DNA from: Methylobacterium planeticum
Lineage (GTDB): Bacteria > Pseudomonadota > Alphaproteobacteria > Rhizobiales > Beijerinckiaceae
DNA length: 64,000 nt
Direction of reading: 5' to 3'
Assembly: GCF_008806345.1 (NCBI RefSeq)
Contig: NZ_VZZJ01000001.1
Coordinates: forward strand, 124,001 to 188,000
Shown here piece after piece: positions 46,648-58,655 of the stretch. The translations under genes and the position numbers were made by a program. Each line of letters starts with the position of its first letter. Position 1 is the first letter of the stretch. A model generated the notes under the pieces. The model ran no database searches. It was given only the letters and a program-made list of their open reading frames with translations, and was not told the DNA's origin.

Positions 46648-47107
46648 GGCGGTCATGTCCCGGTGCTGCCGGACCGCGCTTTGCCGAGGGACCTGCCCCG
46701 AAGCACCGGCAGCCGCTGATCCGGGCGCGAGGAGGCCGGCGCAGGATCGCTCAGAGCGCGCCGAGGACGTCCGCCCCGCGCGGGACGATCGGGGCCTCCC
46801 GGACCGGCGCCGGGGCGAAGGCGCCGCAGGCATCGAGGGCATCGATCGCCTGGAGCGGCGACGCGATCCCCGCGTTCGGGGCTTCCCGCAGGATCGGCGC
46901 GTCGCGCCCCTGCAACGTCTGGCCGGGGCATTCCAGGACCGCCGCGTCCAGGGCCGCGTCGGAGGCCGGCCGTCAACCTCGCCCGGCATCCTCCGGCATC
47001 TTGCACTGACGCGCCTCCCTCTCCGGGTGTCGTCCGGCGACGGCCGACCGGCCGCATGTCGGCCCCACTCCCGTGGCGAACCGGGCGTGGAGCTGGGCCG
47101 CAGCGTC
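46648..47107. other. Gene-poor gap with a possible decayed coding stretch
   Basis: 460 bases. On the reverse strand a 73-codon frame (46972 down to a TGA at 46751) has protein-like composition but no usual start, and an in-frame TGA precedes it at 46973-46975. Nothing else is recognisable. Confidence 0.35.
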
Positions 47108-47398
47108 TCAGCAGAGATCAGGCCGCAACACCGCCTGCCGCCGGTACCTCTGAGGATCGAGGATTTCCGCGAAGGGCACCTCCATCAGGATGCGCCCCTG
47201 CGCATCCGCGATCTCGAAGCTGCAGCGGATCGGATCGTCGTTGCGGGCGCGCAGGGCACTCCGCCACAGGTCCGCGGCGATGTCCGGAATGGCGTCGCAG
47301 ACGTCGAGATAAGCGTCCTCGAGGCTCGGGAAGACCGAACCCTCCTCATCGCGATGAGTCTCAATCGGTGTTTTGAAGTGAAGGAAGAAGCGCGGCAT
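47108..47398 (-). CDS. DUF6894-type small protein
   Basis: 96 residues starting MPRFFLHFKTPIETHRDEEG, then FPSLEDAYLDVCDAIPDIA; this N-terminal pattern (M-P-R-(Y/F)-F-x-H, then D-x-x-G) is typical of DUF6894 proteins, which are abundant in Methylobacterium and Bradyrhizobium. The function is unknown. The rest reads FEIADAQGRILMEVPFAEIL. Single gene. Confidence 0.85.
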   Translation of the reverse strand: MPRFFLHFKTPIETHRDEEGSVFPSLEDAYLDVCDAIPDIAADLWRSALRARNDDPIRCSFEIADAQGRILMEVPFAEILDPQRYRRQAVLRPDLC

Positions 47399-48187
47399 GA
47401 GGTGGACTCACGTTGTCGCGACGCCTTCGCGCCGAGCCTGCACCATCGTCGAATGATCGGAGTGCCGGACGACCGCATCCAATCCGGTCCGGCTGGTTCG
47501 GCAGGCCCGATACAGGTTGCGCATCGCCGCGAGAGCGTGCGTCGTTGTCCCGATCGAGCTTTGCCGTCAGCCCCTACTGCTCTTCGTACGCATCGCCACC
47601 GTGAAACTCGGCGAGGTCCATGAATAGCAAGTCTTGCAAAGCAATGGAACAAAAAATTTCAAGGACAATTTTGGATCTATTCGGGAATAGGTGAGCATAT
47701 TTGTCCTGTTAGACTGGGCACTTCGCTGCTGATGATCGAAAATTATCCATTCCCAAGCCTCGCCAATCGGACGAAGCATCGGTCCTGACACGGCGAATCG
47801 GACGGCACCTCCGGCTGGCCGGGCGGTGGTCCGGATGCCGACGAGGATGCGGGGCCATGCACGTGAAGCCGCGACCCGGGGATCGCGCCCGTGTTTCGGG
47901 AGCGCGGCCCGTTGCCTGCGCCGGTTCGGTCGGCGCGCGCCTCATTCGGCTAGCGGTCCCGGACCGCGACCGGGATCAGCGCCGGGCCATCCATTTCGCG
48001 CGGCGGACCTGCCGCGGGCGAGGCCGTCCGACGATCGCCGGGCTCCGTGCCTCACGGGACTGCCTTGCGTCGTCACGGTGTGACTGCCGTCAGCGCCGCG
48101 TCGGCGGCTGAGCCCACCGAGCGCGGGAGCGATCGATCGATCCGGAGGCGCCCGCGCGCGGCGAGCCGGGACCCGGCGGTGCCGGGG
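47399..48187. other. 0.8 kb gene-poor region with an AT-rich patch
   Basis: No convincing gene. Bases 47620-47765 are unusually AT-rich for this window and include the small palindrome GCAAG-T-CTTGC (47627-47637). Candidate frames here lack ribosome sites and family resemblance. Confidence 0.4.
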
Positions 48188-48301
48188 TTACGAACGGGCC
48201 TTCAGGGTGCCGTGGCGGCTGCGGGTGTAGAGCGAGCCGGCGAGGACGAGCGTGATGGTCAGGAGACCACATCCGATGATCAGGAGATCGGTCTGAAGCA
48301 C
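48188..48301 (-). CDS. Small single-span membrane protein (37 residues)
   Basis: A short frame from a GTG at 48301 to TAA at 48188. GGGAGGAAACAC directly before the GTG is a strong ribosome site. The product begins MLQTDLLIIGCGLLTITLVL and continues AGSLYTRSRHGTLKARS: one membrane helix of about 20 residues with a basic cytoplasmic tail. It resembles small accessory membrane peptides, but no partner is identified. Confidence 0.55.
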   Translation of the reverse strand: MLQTDLLIIGCGLLTITLVLAGSLYTRSRHGTLKARS

Positions 48302-48497
48302 GTGTTTCCTCCCGCCCGCCGGGTCCGCAGATTTATCTCGGGCCAAACTGCTTACGAGACGCGGCACTATTTTACCAGGGCGGAGCGTCCGAACCCGTAC
48401 CGAGCGGGCGGCTCGACCGGCGGCTCGGCAATTTTCTTCAGATCCGGACGTCCTCGGGACGGGGAGCCGCGCGCGACATCCGAGACGCGGGAATCGG

Positions 48498-49274
48498 CTA
48501 GGCTGCGCTGCCGTTCAGCGGGTTGGCCTCGTCCCAGGCATAGGCCAGCGTCTCGAAGCGCATGGAGCGCGCATCGACCATGAGGAGGCGCCCGACCAGG
48601 GGCTCGCCGAATCCCGCGACGGCGCGGAGCACCTCCATGGCCATCAGGGAGCCCATCACGCCGGCGAGCGCCCCGAGAACGCCCGCCTCCGCGCAGGGGG
48701 GCACGCTGCCGGGCGGCGGCGGGTTCGGGAAGAGGCAGCGATAGGTCGGGTTCGGCTGCCCGTCCGCGCCGGTCTCGTGGGCGCGGATCGTCGTGAGCGA
48801 CCCGTCGAACTGTCCGAGCGCCGCCGTCACCAGCGGCCGCCGGGCCCGGAAGCAGGCATCCGAGACGGCGTAGCGGGTCGCGAAATTGTCCGAGCCGTCG
48901 GCCACGAGGTCGTAGCGCGCGATCAGCGCGTCGGCGTTCTCGGCCGTGATCCGCAACGGGTGGGCCACGACCTCCACGTGCGGATTGAGCCGGGCCACCG
49001 CGTCGGCCGCGCTCTCGACCTTCGGGCGCCCGAGATCGGGTGTCGTGTGGATGACCTGCCGCTGCAGGTTCGAGAGCGAGACGGAGTCGTCGTCGGCGAT
49101 GCCGATCGTGCCGATGCCGGCCGCCGCGAGGTACTGGATCAGCGGCGCGCCGAGGCCACCCGCGCCGATCACGAGGATGCGGGCCGCCTTCAGCCGCGCC
49201 TGCCCGGGGCCGCCGACCTCGCGCAGAACGAGGTGGCGGGCATAGCGTTCGATCTCGTCGCCGGAGAGTGCCAT
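48498..49274 (-). CDS. MoeB/ThiF/HesA-family adenylyltransferase
   Basis: 258 residues. The E1-like Rossmann core reads RILVIGAGGLGAPLIQYLAA, with SNLQRQVIH and VADGSDNFATRY. It adenylates the C-terminal glycine of a ubiquitin-like sulfur carrier such as MoaD or ThiS. The cysteine in VPPCAEAGVLG is kept. The zinc cysteines of MoeB are not: the first pair is TYRC rather than CYRC, and the C-terminal CxxC is absent. No moaD or thiS is nearby. Confidence 0.9.
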   Translation of the reverse strand: MALSGDEIERYARHLVLREVGGPGQARLKAARILVIGAGGLGAPLIQYLAAAGIGTIGIADDDSVSLSNLQRQVIHTTPDLGRPKVESAADAVARLNPHVEVVAHPLRITAENADALIARYDLVADGSDNFATRYAVSDACFRARRPLVTAALGQFDGSLTTIRAHETGADGQPNPTYRCLFPNPPPPGSVPPCAEAGVLGALAGVMGSLMAMEVLRAVAGFGEPLVGRLLMVDARSMRFETLAYAWDEANPLNGSAA

Positions 49275-49423
49275 CCGGTGGATCTAGTCCCGCACGGGCC
49301 GGCGCGGAAGACCGCACGGCGGGGAGGCCCCGCCCGCGCCCGGCTTTTCTTTGGGCCCGGGTCCTCTAGGGTGTCGGCTCGCACCCGCGTCCGACCCCCG
49401 CAAGCCGAAGCCGTCCCGCCCCC

Positions 49424-50590
49424 GTGCCCACAGACCTCGCGCCGCTCGCCCTCGCCCAGGCCCTGATCCGCTGCCCCTCGGTGACCCCCGCGGAGGGCGG
49501 CGCCCTCGACCTCCTGCAGCGCGTGCTGGAGGAGGCCGGCTTCCGGGTGGAGCGCCCGGTCTTCTCGGAGCCCGGCACCCCCGACATCGAGAACCTCTAC
49601 GCGCGCATCGGTTCGGGGGCGCCCTACCTCCTCTTTGCCGGTCATACCGACGTGGTGCCGCCGGGCGCGGTCGAGGCCTGGCGCCACGGGCCCTTCGCGG
49701 GCTCCGTCGAGGACGGGCTGCTCTACGGGCGCGGCGCCGTCGACATGAAGGGCGGCATCGCCTGCATGCTGGCGAGCGCCCTCGATTTCGTGCGGCGCGA
49801 CGGCCCGGATTTCGGCGGCTCCATCGGCTTCCTGATCACCGGCGACGAGGAGGGTCCGGCGATCAACGGGACCGTGAAGCTCCTCGACTGGGCCCGCGCC
49901 CGCGGCGAGCGCTTCGACCATTGCCTGCTCGGCGAGCCGACGAACCCGAGCCGCCTCGGGGAGATGATCAAGATCGGCCGCCGCGGCTCGCTCACCGGCA
50001 AGCTGACGGTGCACGGGCGCCAGGGCCACGTCGCCTACCCGCACCGGGCCGAGAACCCGATCCCCGGGATGCTGCGCCTCGCCTCCGCCCTCGCGACCGA
50101 GCCCCTCGACGGCGGCACGGCGCATTTCGACGCCTCGAACCTCGAATTCACCACGATCGACGTCGGCAACCCCGCCACCAACGTGATCCCGGCCGATGCC
50201 CGCGCGGTCTTCAACATCCGCTTCAACGAGGGCTGGAGCGCCGAGACCCTCGGGGCCGAGATCCGCCGCCGCCTCGAGCGGGCGGCCGGCAACGCCGTCC
50301 GCTTCAGCCTCGATCTCCAGCCCTCGAACGCGCCGGCCTTCCTGACCCGGCCGGACGCCTTCGTGGATCTCGTGGCGGAGGCGATCCGGGCCGAGACCGG
50401 CCTGACCCCGAAGCTCTCGACGACGGGGGGCACCTCGGATGCGCGCTTCATCAAGGACGCCTGTCCGGTGATCGAGTTCGGCCTCGTCGGCGAGACCATG
50501 CACCAGACCGACGAATGCGTCGCCGTCGCCGACCTGGAGCGGCTGACGGCGATCTACGGGCGCGTCCTCGACGCCTATTTCGCCGCGTAG
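49424..50590 (+). CDS. dapE: Succinyl-diaminopimelate desuccinylase
   Basis: 388 residues. Makes LL-diaminopimelate for lysine and peptidoglycan. M20 metallopeptidase fold with di-zinc ligands in [36 protein letters not shown] and the final [22 protein letters not shown] is the DapE signature. The start is GTG at 49424. The 3' end overlaps truA by 16 bases in convergent orientation. Confidence 0.97.
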   Translation: MPTDLAPLALAQALIRCPSVTPAEGGALDLLQRVLEEAGFRVERPVFSEPGTPDIENLYARIGSGAPYLLFAGHTDVVPPGAVEAWRHGPFAGSVEDGLLYGRGAVDMKGGIACMLASALDFVRRDGPDFGGSIGFLITGDEEGPAINGTVKLLDWARARGERFDHCLLGEPTNPSRLGEMIKIGRRGSLTGKLTVHGRQGHVAYPHRAENPIPGMLRLASALATEPLDGGTAHFDASNLEFTTIDVGNPATNVIPADARAVFNIRFNEGWSAETLGAEIRRRLERAAGNAVRFSLDLQPSNAPAFLTRPDAFVDLVAEAIRAETGLTPKLSTTGGTSDARFIKDACPVIEFGLVGETMHQTDECVAVADLERLTAIYGRVLDAYFAA

Positions 50591-51333
50591 TCGACGCCCA
50601 CGAAGGTGAGGCCGCAGGCCGGCGCCATCGGGCCGCAGCGGGCCCGGTCGCGGCTGGCGAGGATGTCGGCGACCTCCGCGGCACTGAGGCGCCGGCAGCC
50701 CGCGAGCATCAGGGTGCCGACCATGCTGCGGACCTGATGGTGCAGGAACGAGCGGGCGCAGGTCGCGATCACGATCTCGTCCGTCAGCCCCATGGGCAGC
50801 CGCGCCACGTCGAGTTGCTCCAGGGTGCGCACCGGGCTGTTCGCCTGGCACTCGGCCGCCCGGAAGGCGGTGAAGTCGTGGTGCCCAAGGAGCCCCCGCG
50901 CGGCCTCGTGCATCAGGCCGGCATCGAGCGCCCAGGGCACGTGCCAGACCTGGGCGCGGGTGAGCGCGGCGGGGCTGCGGCGGTTCAGGATGCGGTAGCG
51001 GTAATGCCGGCGGATCGCGGAGTGGCGCGCGTCGAAGCCCTCGCCCACGATCTCAGCCGAGAGGATCGCCACCGGCAGCGGGCGCAGATGCGCGTTCACG
51101 GCATCCCGCACCGTGTCGGTGCGCCAGGCCTTGGCGAGGACCACATGGGCGACCTGATGCGTCGCGTGCACCCCCGCATCGGTGCGTCCGGCGCAGGTGA
51201 GGCGCGCGCTCTCGCCCGAGAAGCGCATCACCGCATCCTCGATCGCGCCCTGCACCGTCAGGTCCTCGGCCTGGCGCTGCCAGCCGCGGAACGGCGCGCC
51301 GTCGTACTCGATGACGAGCTTGTAGCGGGGCAT
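50575..51333 (-). CDS. truA: tRNA pseudouridine synthase A
   Basis: 252 residues. It modifies uridines 38-40 of tRNA. It begins [20 protein letters not shown], and the catalytic aspartate is in [18 protein letters not shown]. The C-terminal half has [17 protein letters not shown]. Ends within the last codons of dapE. Follows fmt by 13 bases, so def-fmt-truA is one unit. Confidence 0.98.
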   Translation of the reverse strand: MPRYKLVIEYDGAPFRGWQRQAEDLTVQGAIEDAVMRFSGESARLTCAGRTDAGVHATHQVAHVVLAKAWRTDTVRDAVNAHLRPLPVAILSAEIVGEGFDARHSAIRRHYRYRILNRRSPAALTRAQVWHVPWALDAGLMHEAARGLLGHHDFTAFRAAECQANSPVRTLEQLDVARLPMGLTDEIVIATCARSFLHHQVRSMVGTLMLAGCRRLSAAEVADILASRDRARCGPMAPACGLTFVGVDYAAK

Positions 51334-51346
51334 CAGCGCGACGGGG

Positions 51347-52276
51347 TCACGGCAGGCGCGTACCCGGCTCGAGCCGGGCGCCGTGCAGGAAGTCCGGGCC
51401 CGTCGCGGTGCCGCCCTTGCCGGCGCGGCGCAGCGCGCAAAGCCGCACGGCGCCGACCCCGCAGGCGATGGTGGCGGCGGCGTCCAGCAGCGTGCCGGGC
51501 ACGCCCCGGCCCTCCGCCGGCTCGGCCCGCAGCACCTTGACCCGCTCCGGCCCCTTGCCGAGGTCGGCCTCGAAGAAGGCGCCCGGCGCGGGCGAGAGGC
51601 CGTTGATGTGGCGCGCCACGATCGCGGCCGGGCGGCCCCAGTCGATCCGGGCTTCCGCGTTGGTGATCTTGTGGGCGTAAACGACGCCCTCCGCGGCCTG
51701 TGGCGTGAACCGGAGCTCGCCGGCCGCGAGCATGGCGAGGGCGCGGCTCATCAGGTCGGCGCCGAGGGGCATCAGCGCGTCGTGCAGGGCGCCGGCCGTC
51801 ATGCCGGGCCCGATCGGCAGGCGCGCCTCCAGCGCCACCGGGCCGGTATCGAGGCCGGCTTCCATCCGCATCACGCCGACGCCGCTCTCGGCATCGCCCG
51901 CCATCACGGCCCGCTGGATCGGGGCGGCGCCGCGCCAGCGCGGCAGCAGCGAGCCGTGCAGGTTGAGGCAGCCGTGGCGCGGGATGTCGAGGATCGCCTG
52001 CGGCAGCAGCAGGCCGTAGGCGACCACGACCGCGATGTCGGCCCCGTGCCCGCGGAAGGTCTCGGCCGCGGCCTCGCCCTTGAGGCGCTCCGGCGTCAGC
52101 ACCGGCACGCCGAGGCTGTCGGCGAGGGCGTGGACCGGCGAGGGCTTCAGGGCCAGGCCGCGCCCGGCGCGGGCCGGCGCGCGGGTGTAGACGGCGGCGA
52201 GCACGTGGCCGTCGGCGGCGATGCGCGCGAGGGTCGGCACCGCGAAGTCCGGGGTGCCCATGAAGACGATTCTCAC
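51347..52276 (-). CDS. fmt: Methionyl-tRNA formyltransferase
   Basis: 309 residues from GTG at 52276 (RIVFMGTPDFAVPTL). Formylates initiator Met-tRNA using 10-formyl-THF. The catalytic block is NLHGSLLPRWRGAAPIQRAV followed by the catalytic-domain aspartate in GMTAGALHDAL, and the C-terminal OB-fold ends the protein. It lies 47 bases after def, the usual pairing: the formyl group added by Fmt is removed by Def. Confidence 0.98.
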   Translation of the reverse strand: MRIVFMGTPDFAVPTLARIAADGHVLAAVYTRAPARAGRGLALKPSPVHALADSLGVPVLTPERLKGEAAAETFRGHGADIAVVVAYGLLLPQAILDIPRHGCLNLHGSLLPRWRGAAPIQRAVMAGDAESGVGVMRMEAGLDTGPVALEARLPIGPGMTAGALHDALMPLGADLMSRALAMLAAGELRFTPQAAEGVVYAHKITNAEARIDWGRPAAIVARHINGLSPAPGAFFEADLGKGPERVKVLRAEPAEGRGVPGTLLDAAATIACGVGAVRLCALRRAGKGGTATGPDFLHGARLEPGTRLP

Positions 52277-52323
52277 TGGAACTCGATTCTCGCTGGCATC
52301 GTCCCGCCAGAATGTTTCTCAGC

Positions 52324-52842
52324 TCAGGCGGCCTCGCCGCGCTTGGCAGCCTTGACGAATTTCTTGTTCACCCGATCTCGCTTGAGCTTCGACAGGTGGT
52401 CGATGAACAGAACTCCGTCGAGATGGTCGATCTCGTGCTGAATACAGGTCGAGAGCAGACCGTCCGCGTCGATCTCGTGTGTTGCGCCCGTGAGATCCCG
52501 GTACCGGACCCGCACCCGGTCGGGGCGCTCCACCTCGGCGTAATATTCGGGAATCGAGAGACAGCCCTCGTCGTAGACGCGCTTCTCTTCGGAGGACCAG
52601 ACGATTTCCGGATCCAGGAACACCCGCGGCTCGCGCGCATTTTCGTCTTTCGACGTATCGATGGTCACGACTCGGCGGGGAACACCGATCTGGATCGCCG
52701 CGAGCCCGACGCCGGGCGCGTCGTACATGGTCTCGAGCATGTCCGCGGCGAGCTTGCGGATCTCGTCCGTGATGGGACCGACCGGCTCCGAGATCAGGCG
52801 CAGGCGGGAATCGGGCAGGATGACGAGGGGACGAACGCTCAT
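52324..52842 (-). CDS. def: Peptide deformylase
   Basis: 172 residues. Removes N-formyl groups from new proteins. The three family motifs are present: [18 protein letters not shown] with the metal cysteine, and QHEIDHLDG with the HExxH metal site. Type 1B length and pattern. First gene of def-fmt-truA. Confidence 0.98.
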   Translation of the reverse strand: MSVRPLVILPDSRLRLISEPVGPITDEIRKLAADMLETMYDAPGVGLAAIQIGVPRRVVTIDTSKDENAREPRVFLDPEIVWSSEEKRVYDEGCLSIPEYYAEVERPDRVRVRYRDLTGATHEIDADGLLSTCIQHEIDHLDGVLFIDHLSKLKRDRVNKKFVKAAKRGEAA

Positions 52843-53042
52843 GACGCAATCGGCTCGGCGGGATCGGCCACGGGCGAACCCCGCGGGTGTCTGCAGATAG
52901 GATGCGCCACCGGAGCGGTCAAATGAGCCGCAAGGACTTGCCCGCGGCCGGCCTCGCGACGGATGGGAGGTGACCGGCGACGGGGGAGCGGCGCCGCGCG
53001 CCGGGACAGCCCACGGCCGACGGGAGGGCCCCGTACCCGGAA

Positions 53043-53495
53043 GTGTCCGACGAGGTGCTGGAGAGCTGGCGGTACATCGTCAACGCGGTGGCGGTCCGGC
53101 TCAAGGTCCCGGTCGGGCTGATCATGCGGCGGCCGGGCCCCGAGATCGAGGTCTGCGTCGTGAACGACGACCCCCGCAATCAGCACGCGGTCGGCTGGCG
53201 CAGCCTGCTCGAAGGCTCGGGCCTGTCTTGCGAGGCGGTCCTGCGCGAGGGCCGGGCGCTGCGCGTGCCGAACGCGCGGGCGGACGCGCTCCCCTGGGAC
53301 ACGAATCCCTGCCTCCTGGAGCACGGGCTCCTGACCGATCTCGGCTACCCGATCCGCTGGCCGGACGGCACCCTGTTCGGAACCCTCTGCGTCCTCGACG
53401 CGCGCGAGAAGACCTACAGCCGCCAGGACCGCGACGTGATGGGCCTGATGCGCGACCTGATCGAGAGCAACCTGCGCACGCTCTGCGCCGCCTGA
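53043..53495 (+). CDS. GAF-domain protein
   Basis: 150 residues from GTG at 53043. The whole protein is one GAF domain: [40 protein letters not shown], and [19 protein letters not shown]. This sub-type is normally the sensory part of diguanylate cyclases or histidine kinases; here it stands alone with no output domain. It may bind a small ligand and act on a partner elsewhere. Convergent with recR, one base between. Confidence 0.85.
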   Translation: MSDEVLESWRYIVNAVAVRLKVPVGLIMRRPGPEIEVCVVNDDPRNQHAVGWRSLLEGSGLSCEAVLREGRALRVPNARADALPWDTNPCLLEHGLLTDLGYPIRWPDGTLFGTLCVLDAREKTYSRQDRDVMGLMRDLIESNLRTLCAA

Positions 53496-53496
53496 A

Positions 53497-54102
53497 TCAG
53501 AACGCGGTGCGGCTGCGGATGGCGGCCGAGAGGGTGCCCTCGTCGAGGTAGTCGAGCTCGCCGCCGACCGGTACGCCGTGGGCGAGCTTCGTCACCGTCA
53601 GGCCGAGATGCCCGAGGGATTCGGTGACGTAATGGGCAGTGGTCTGGCCGTCGACGGTGGCGTTCAGTGCCAGGATGATCTCTGTCACGGCCGGGTTGCT
53701 CGCCCGCTCGACCAGGGAGGCGAGGTTGAGGTGCTCGGGCCGCACCCCGTCGAGGGGCGAGAGCACGCCGCCGAGCACGTGGTAGCGGGCCTGCACGGCG
53801 CCCGAGCGCTCCAGGGCCCAGAGGTCGGAGACGTCCTCCACCACCACGAGGGTGGTGGGATCGCGGGCGGCGTCGCGGCAGATCGTGCAGGGGTCGCTGG
53901 TGTCGACGTTGCCGCAATCCCGGCAGACCACGATGCGCTCGGCCGCGACCCGCATGGCATCGGCCAGGGGCCCGAGCAGGGTGTCGCGCTTCTTGATCAG
54001 CTGCAGGGCCGCCCGCCGGGCGGAGCGCGGACCGAGGCCCGGCATGCGGGCGAGGAGCTGGATCAGGCGCTCGATCTCGGGACCGGCGACGGCTTGGGGC
54101 AT
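53497..54102 (-). CDS. recR: Recombination mediator protein RecR
   Basis: 201 residues. Works with RecF/RecO to load RecA at gaps. The helix-hairpin-helix [20 protein letters not shown], the four-cysteine zinc site ([16 protein letters not shown]) and the Toprim domain ([15 protein letters not shown]) are clear. In many genomes it follows dnaX-ybaB; here pckA and a histidine kinase gene lie between. Confidence 0.98.
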   Translation of the reverse strand: MPQAVAGPEIERLIQLLARMPGLGPRSARRAALQLIKKRDTLLGPLADAMRVAAERIVVCRDCGNVDTSDPCTICRDAARDPTTLVVVEDVSDLWALERSGAVQARYHVLGGVLSPLDGVRPEHLNLASLVERASNPAVTEIILALNATVDGQTTAHYVTESLGHLGLTVTKLAHGVPVGGELDYLDEGTLSAAIRSRTAF

Positions 54103-54515
54103 CGGGTGTCCGTCTCAAACAGGGGCGACGCGCGTCGCGAACAAGGCGGCATCTCGCGGGGCGCGGAGGGCGGGGCGGCGCCGGGAGGCCGGCCCGGCTG
54201 CACCCCATATGGGTCTTTGCGATTGCACCCGCACGCGCGTGCGCGCAAGGGCCGCTCCCCGCCCGGCGCGCGCCGATCGGTCGGCGACCGGACCGAGGGC
54301 CGGCCGGGCCCTGACAAAGCCGCGTCCCAGTCTCGACATCAGCCGTAAGTCCGATTGACCGCAAAGGTTCGCCGTTTAACCAGTTGGTGCAACGAGAAGC
54401 GGTGAACCAGCGTGCGGCGCTCCTGAACGACTGCACGGACGCATCTCGACGGTCCCGGCGTCCGCGATGGCCCGGGAGAGGGACATGGCGCGATCAGGGG
54501 CCGGGAGCAACGCTC
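54103..54515. other. Divergent region between recR and pckA
   Basis: 413 bases with no gene. The pckA-proximal 180 bases are less GC-rich and should hold its promoter; CCGTTTAACC near 54370 recalls the GATTAACC boxes at the flagellin genes but is not the same. A CCCATATGGG palindrome lies near 54206. Confidence 0.4.
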
Positions 54516-56135
<1,620 letters not shown>

Positions 56136-56160
56136 GCTCCGGGCCGTCGGCCTATCGGGG

Positions 56161-56190
56161 GAGGGCGGAGCCGCGGGCTTCGCCCTCTTT
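56161..56190 (+). terminator. Terminator after pckA
   Basis: Twelve-base stem with one G-T wobble and a three-base loop (56161-56187), followed by TTTCTCC. Good intrinsic terminator. Confidence 0.75.
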
Positions 56191-56248
56191 CTCCGTCATG
56201 CCGGCGCATCCCGGAGCGGCCCGCTGGGCCGAGGAGGTTCGCGCCGCC

Positions 56249-58171
56249 TCAGCCGCGCTCGTGCTTGTCCGCGCTCAGCACCGCGCGGATCTTCCAGGCC
56301 AGCTGCTCCAGCGTGTAGGGCTTGCCGAGGAGTTGCACGTCGGCATCCACGACGCCGTTATGCACGATGGCGTTGCGCGTGTAGCCCGTGGTGTAGAGCA
56401 CCGGCAGGCCGGGCCGGCTGCGGCGCACCGCGTCGGCGAGCGCCTTGCCGCTCATCTCCGGCATCACGACGTCCGTGAACAGCAGCGCGATGTCGCCGTG
56501 CTGTTCCAGGAGGCGCAGGGCCTGCGTCGCGCCGTTCGCGTGGATCACGGTGTAGCGCAGGTCGCGCAGGGCCTCGACCGCCATGCGGCGGACGTCGTCC
56601 TCGTCCTCGACCACGAGGATGACCTCGCGGGGGTCGCCCTCCGGGATGTCCCTGGGAATGCGGCGCTCCGGCAGGACCGGCTTCTCGCCGACGAGGCGCG
56701 GCAGGTAGATCTTCACCGTCGTGCCGTGGCCGGGCTCGGAATAGATCTTCACGTGCCCGTCCGACTGCTTCACGAAGCCGTAGACCTGGCTGAGGCCGAG
56801 CCCCGTGCCCTGGCCGACCCGCTTCGTGGTGAAGAACGGATCGAAGGCCCGCTCGACCACGGACGGAGCCATGCCGCTGCCCGTATCGGTGACGGCGATC
56901 ATCACGTATTGGCCGGGAGGCACCCCGAGATGGGCCGCCGCGTAGGCGTCGTCGAGATGCGCGTTGCTGGTCTCGATGGTGAGGCGCCCCCCGTTCGGCA
57001 TCGCGTCCCGGGCGTTGACCGCGAGGTTGAGGAGGCCGCTCTCGAGCTGGTTGGCGTCGGCCCGGGTCGGCCAGAGCCCGCCGGCCAGGACGGTCTCCAT
57101 CTGGACGGTCTCGCCGAGCGTCCGCCGCAGCAATTCGGACATGCCCGAGACCAGGCGGTTGCCGTCGACGGCCTCCGGGGTGAGGGGTTGCTTGCGCGCG
57201 AAGGCGAGGAGGCGGTGCGTCAGCGTCGCGGCGCGCTCGGCCCCCGTCAGGGCGTGCTCGATGTAGTGGCCGACCCGCGTCTCGCCGCGCTCGAGCCGGC
57301 GCTTCAGCAGGTTCAGGTTGCCGAGGATGATCGCCAGCATGTTGTTGAAGTCGTGCGCGAGCCCGCCGGTGAGCTGGCCGATCGCCTCCATCTTCTGGGA
57401 TTGGCGCAGCTGCTCTTCGAGGGCGTCCCGGCTCGCGATCGTGGCCGTGAGGGCGTCGTGGCTCGCCGTCAGGGCCGCGTGGGCGGCGAGGAGCCGCCCG
57501 GTGCGGTTGCGGGCGTCGATGATCGCGTAGGCCGCCAGCCCGAGCGCCAGCAGCACCGCGACCGCGATCATGATCTGCAGCAGGCGGGCGGTCCCTGCGG
57601 CGCGCTGCAGGCGGATCTCGAGGAGGCGCGCGGTCTCGGTCTGGAGCCGGTCGACGAGATCGCGCACCCGGTCCATCAGGGCCTTGCCGTGCCCCGACCG
57701 AATCAGGTCCCGGCTCGCCGCCTCCTGGCCGGCCTGCCGGAGCGCGACGGTGCGGCCGAGCTCGGCGATCTTCCCGGTCGCGGCGGCGCGCAGCTCGGCC
57801 ACGAGGCCGGTGACGCGCGGGTCGGTCGCCATCGCGGCCTCGACCCGCGCGAGGCTGGATTCGAGGCGCGCGGCCGCCTCGCCGTATGGATTGAGGTAGG
57901 CGTCGTCGCCGGTCAGCAGGTAGCCGCGCTGCCCGGTCTCGGCATCCTGGAGGGTGGAGAACAGGGTCGCGGTGGCGTTGCGCAGGTCGAAGCTGCGCAG
58001 GGTCTCGGCGGCGCTCACGCGCTGCATCGTCAGGACGGCCGCGCCGCCAACCACGACCGCGAGGAGCAGCAGGAAGCCGACGACCAGGGGCGCGAGGCTG
58101 CGCAGATCCAGCGCCGCGGGGGGCGGGCCGGAAACCGCCGGTGCGGAGGGTGCGTCGGTCGAGCGGGCCAT
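56249..58171 (-). CDS. CHASE3 hybrid histidine kinase with receiver domain
   Basis: 640 residues. Membrane helix near 25-45, periplasmic CHASE3 domain ([20 protein letters not shown]), a second helix near 215-235, then HisKA with the phospho-histidine in [19 protein letters not shown], an HATPase domain ([31 protein letters not shown]) and a receiver domain (VVEDEDDV, phospho-acceptor D in [13 protein letters not shown]). No DNA-binding partner is adjacent. The signal is unknown. It is convergent with pckA. Confidence 0.93.
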   Translation of the reverse strand: MARSTDAPSAPAVSGPPPAALDLRSLAPLVVGFLLLLAVVVGGAAVLTMQRVSAAETLRSFDLRNATATLFSTLQDAETGQRGYLLTGDDAYLNPYGEAAARLESSLARVEAAMATDPRVTGLVAELRAAATGKIAELGRTVALRQAGQEAASRDLIRSGHGKALMDRVRDLVDRLQTETARLLEIRLQRAAGTARLLQIMIAVAVLLALGLAAYAIIDARNRTGRLLAAHAALTASHDALTATIASRDALEEQLRQSQKMEAIGQLTGGLAHDFNNMLAIILGNLNLLKRRLERGETRVGHYIEHALTGAERAATLTHRLLAFARKQPLTPEAVDGNRLVSGMSELLRRTLGETVQMETVLAGGLWPTRADANQLESGLLNLAVNARDAMPNGGRLTIETSNAHLDDAYAAAHLGVPPGQYVMIAVTDTGSGMAPSVVERAFDPFFTTKRVGQGTGLGLSQVYGFVKQSDGHVKIYSEPGHGTTVKIYLPRLVGEKPVLPERRIPRDIPEGDPREVILVVEDEDDVRRMAVEALRDLRYTVIHANGATQALRLLEQHGDIALLFTDVVMPEMSGKALADAVRRSRPGLPVLYTTGYTRNAIVHNGVVDADVQLLGKPYTLEQLAWKIRAVLSADKHERG

Positions 58172-58264
58172 GACCCTACCTTGAGGTCAGCTTAGCTCTA
58201 CCGGTTCGTCCACGCCCACACAATCGTGGCGGGTATACCGCGCAGCGTTGCCCGGACGGGCCCC

Positions 58265-58588
58265 CTAGAAGGGGAGCTTCATCCCGGGGGGCAGGGGCAG
58301 GCCCTTGGTCAGCTCGGCCATGCGCTCCTGCGCCGTCTGCTCGGCCTTCAGCCGCGCATCGTTGACGGCGGCGACGACGAGGTCCTCGAGGATCTCGCGC
58401 TCGTCGGCGACCATCAGACCCGGGTCGATCGTGACGCCCTTGACCAGGCCCTTGGCCGTCATCGTCACCCGCACGGCCCCGCCGCCGGAGGCGCCGGAGA
58501 CCTCGACGCCGTCGAGTTCGCTCTGCAGGTTGGCCATCTTCTCCTGCATGGCCTGAGCCTGCTTCATGATGCCCATGAGGTCGCGCAT
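58265..58588 (-). CDS. YbaB/EbfC nucleoid-associated protein
   Basis: 107 residues, MRDLMGIMKQAQAMQEKMAN then LDGVEVSGASGGGAVRVTM, and a C-terminal Pro-rich GLPLPPGMKLPF end: standard YbaB/EbfC. It binds DNA as a dimer without strong sequence preference. It follows dnaX by 67 bases, the common arrangement. ATG at 58588 rather than the earlier ATG at 58726, which lies in dnaX. Confidence 0.96.
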   Translation of the reverse strand: MRDLMGIMKQAQAMQEKMANLQSELDGVEVSGASGGGAVRVTMTAKGLVKGVTIDPGLMVADEREILEDLVVAAVNDARLKAEQTAQERMAELTKGLPLPPGMKLPF

Positions 58589-58655
58589 GCGGATCGGTCC
58601 CGGCTGGTGTGGTGGATGCTCGAAGGCCTGATCTAGGGATTCGAGGCCCGCGGCG

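Noticed and set aside
47567..47791. 74-codon frame over the AT-rich patch
   Set aside because: No ribosome site and no recognisable domain; kept only as a note on the composition of the region.
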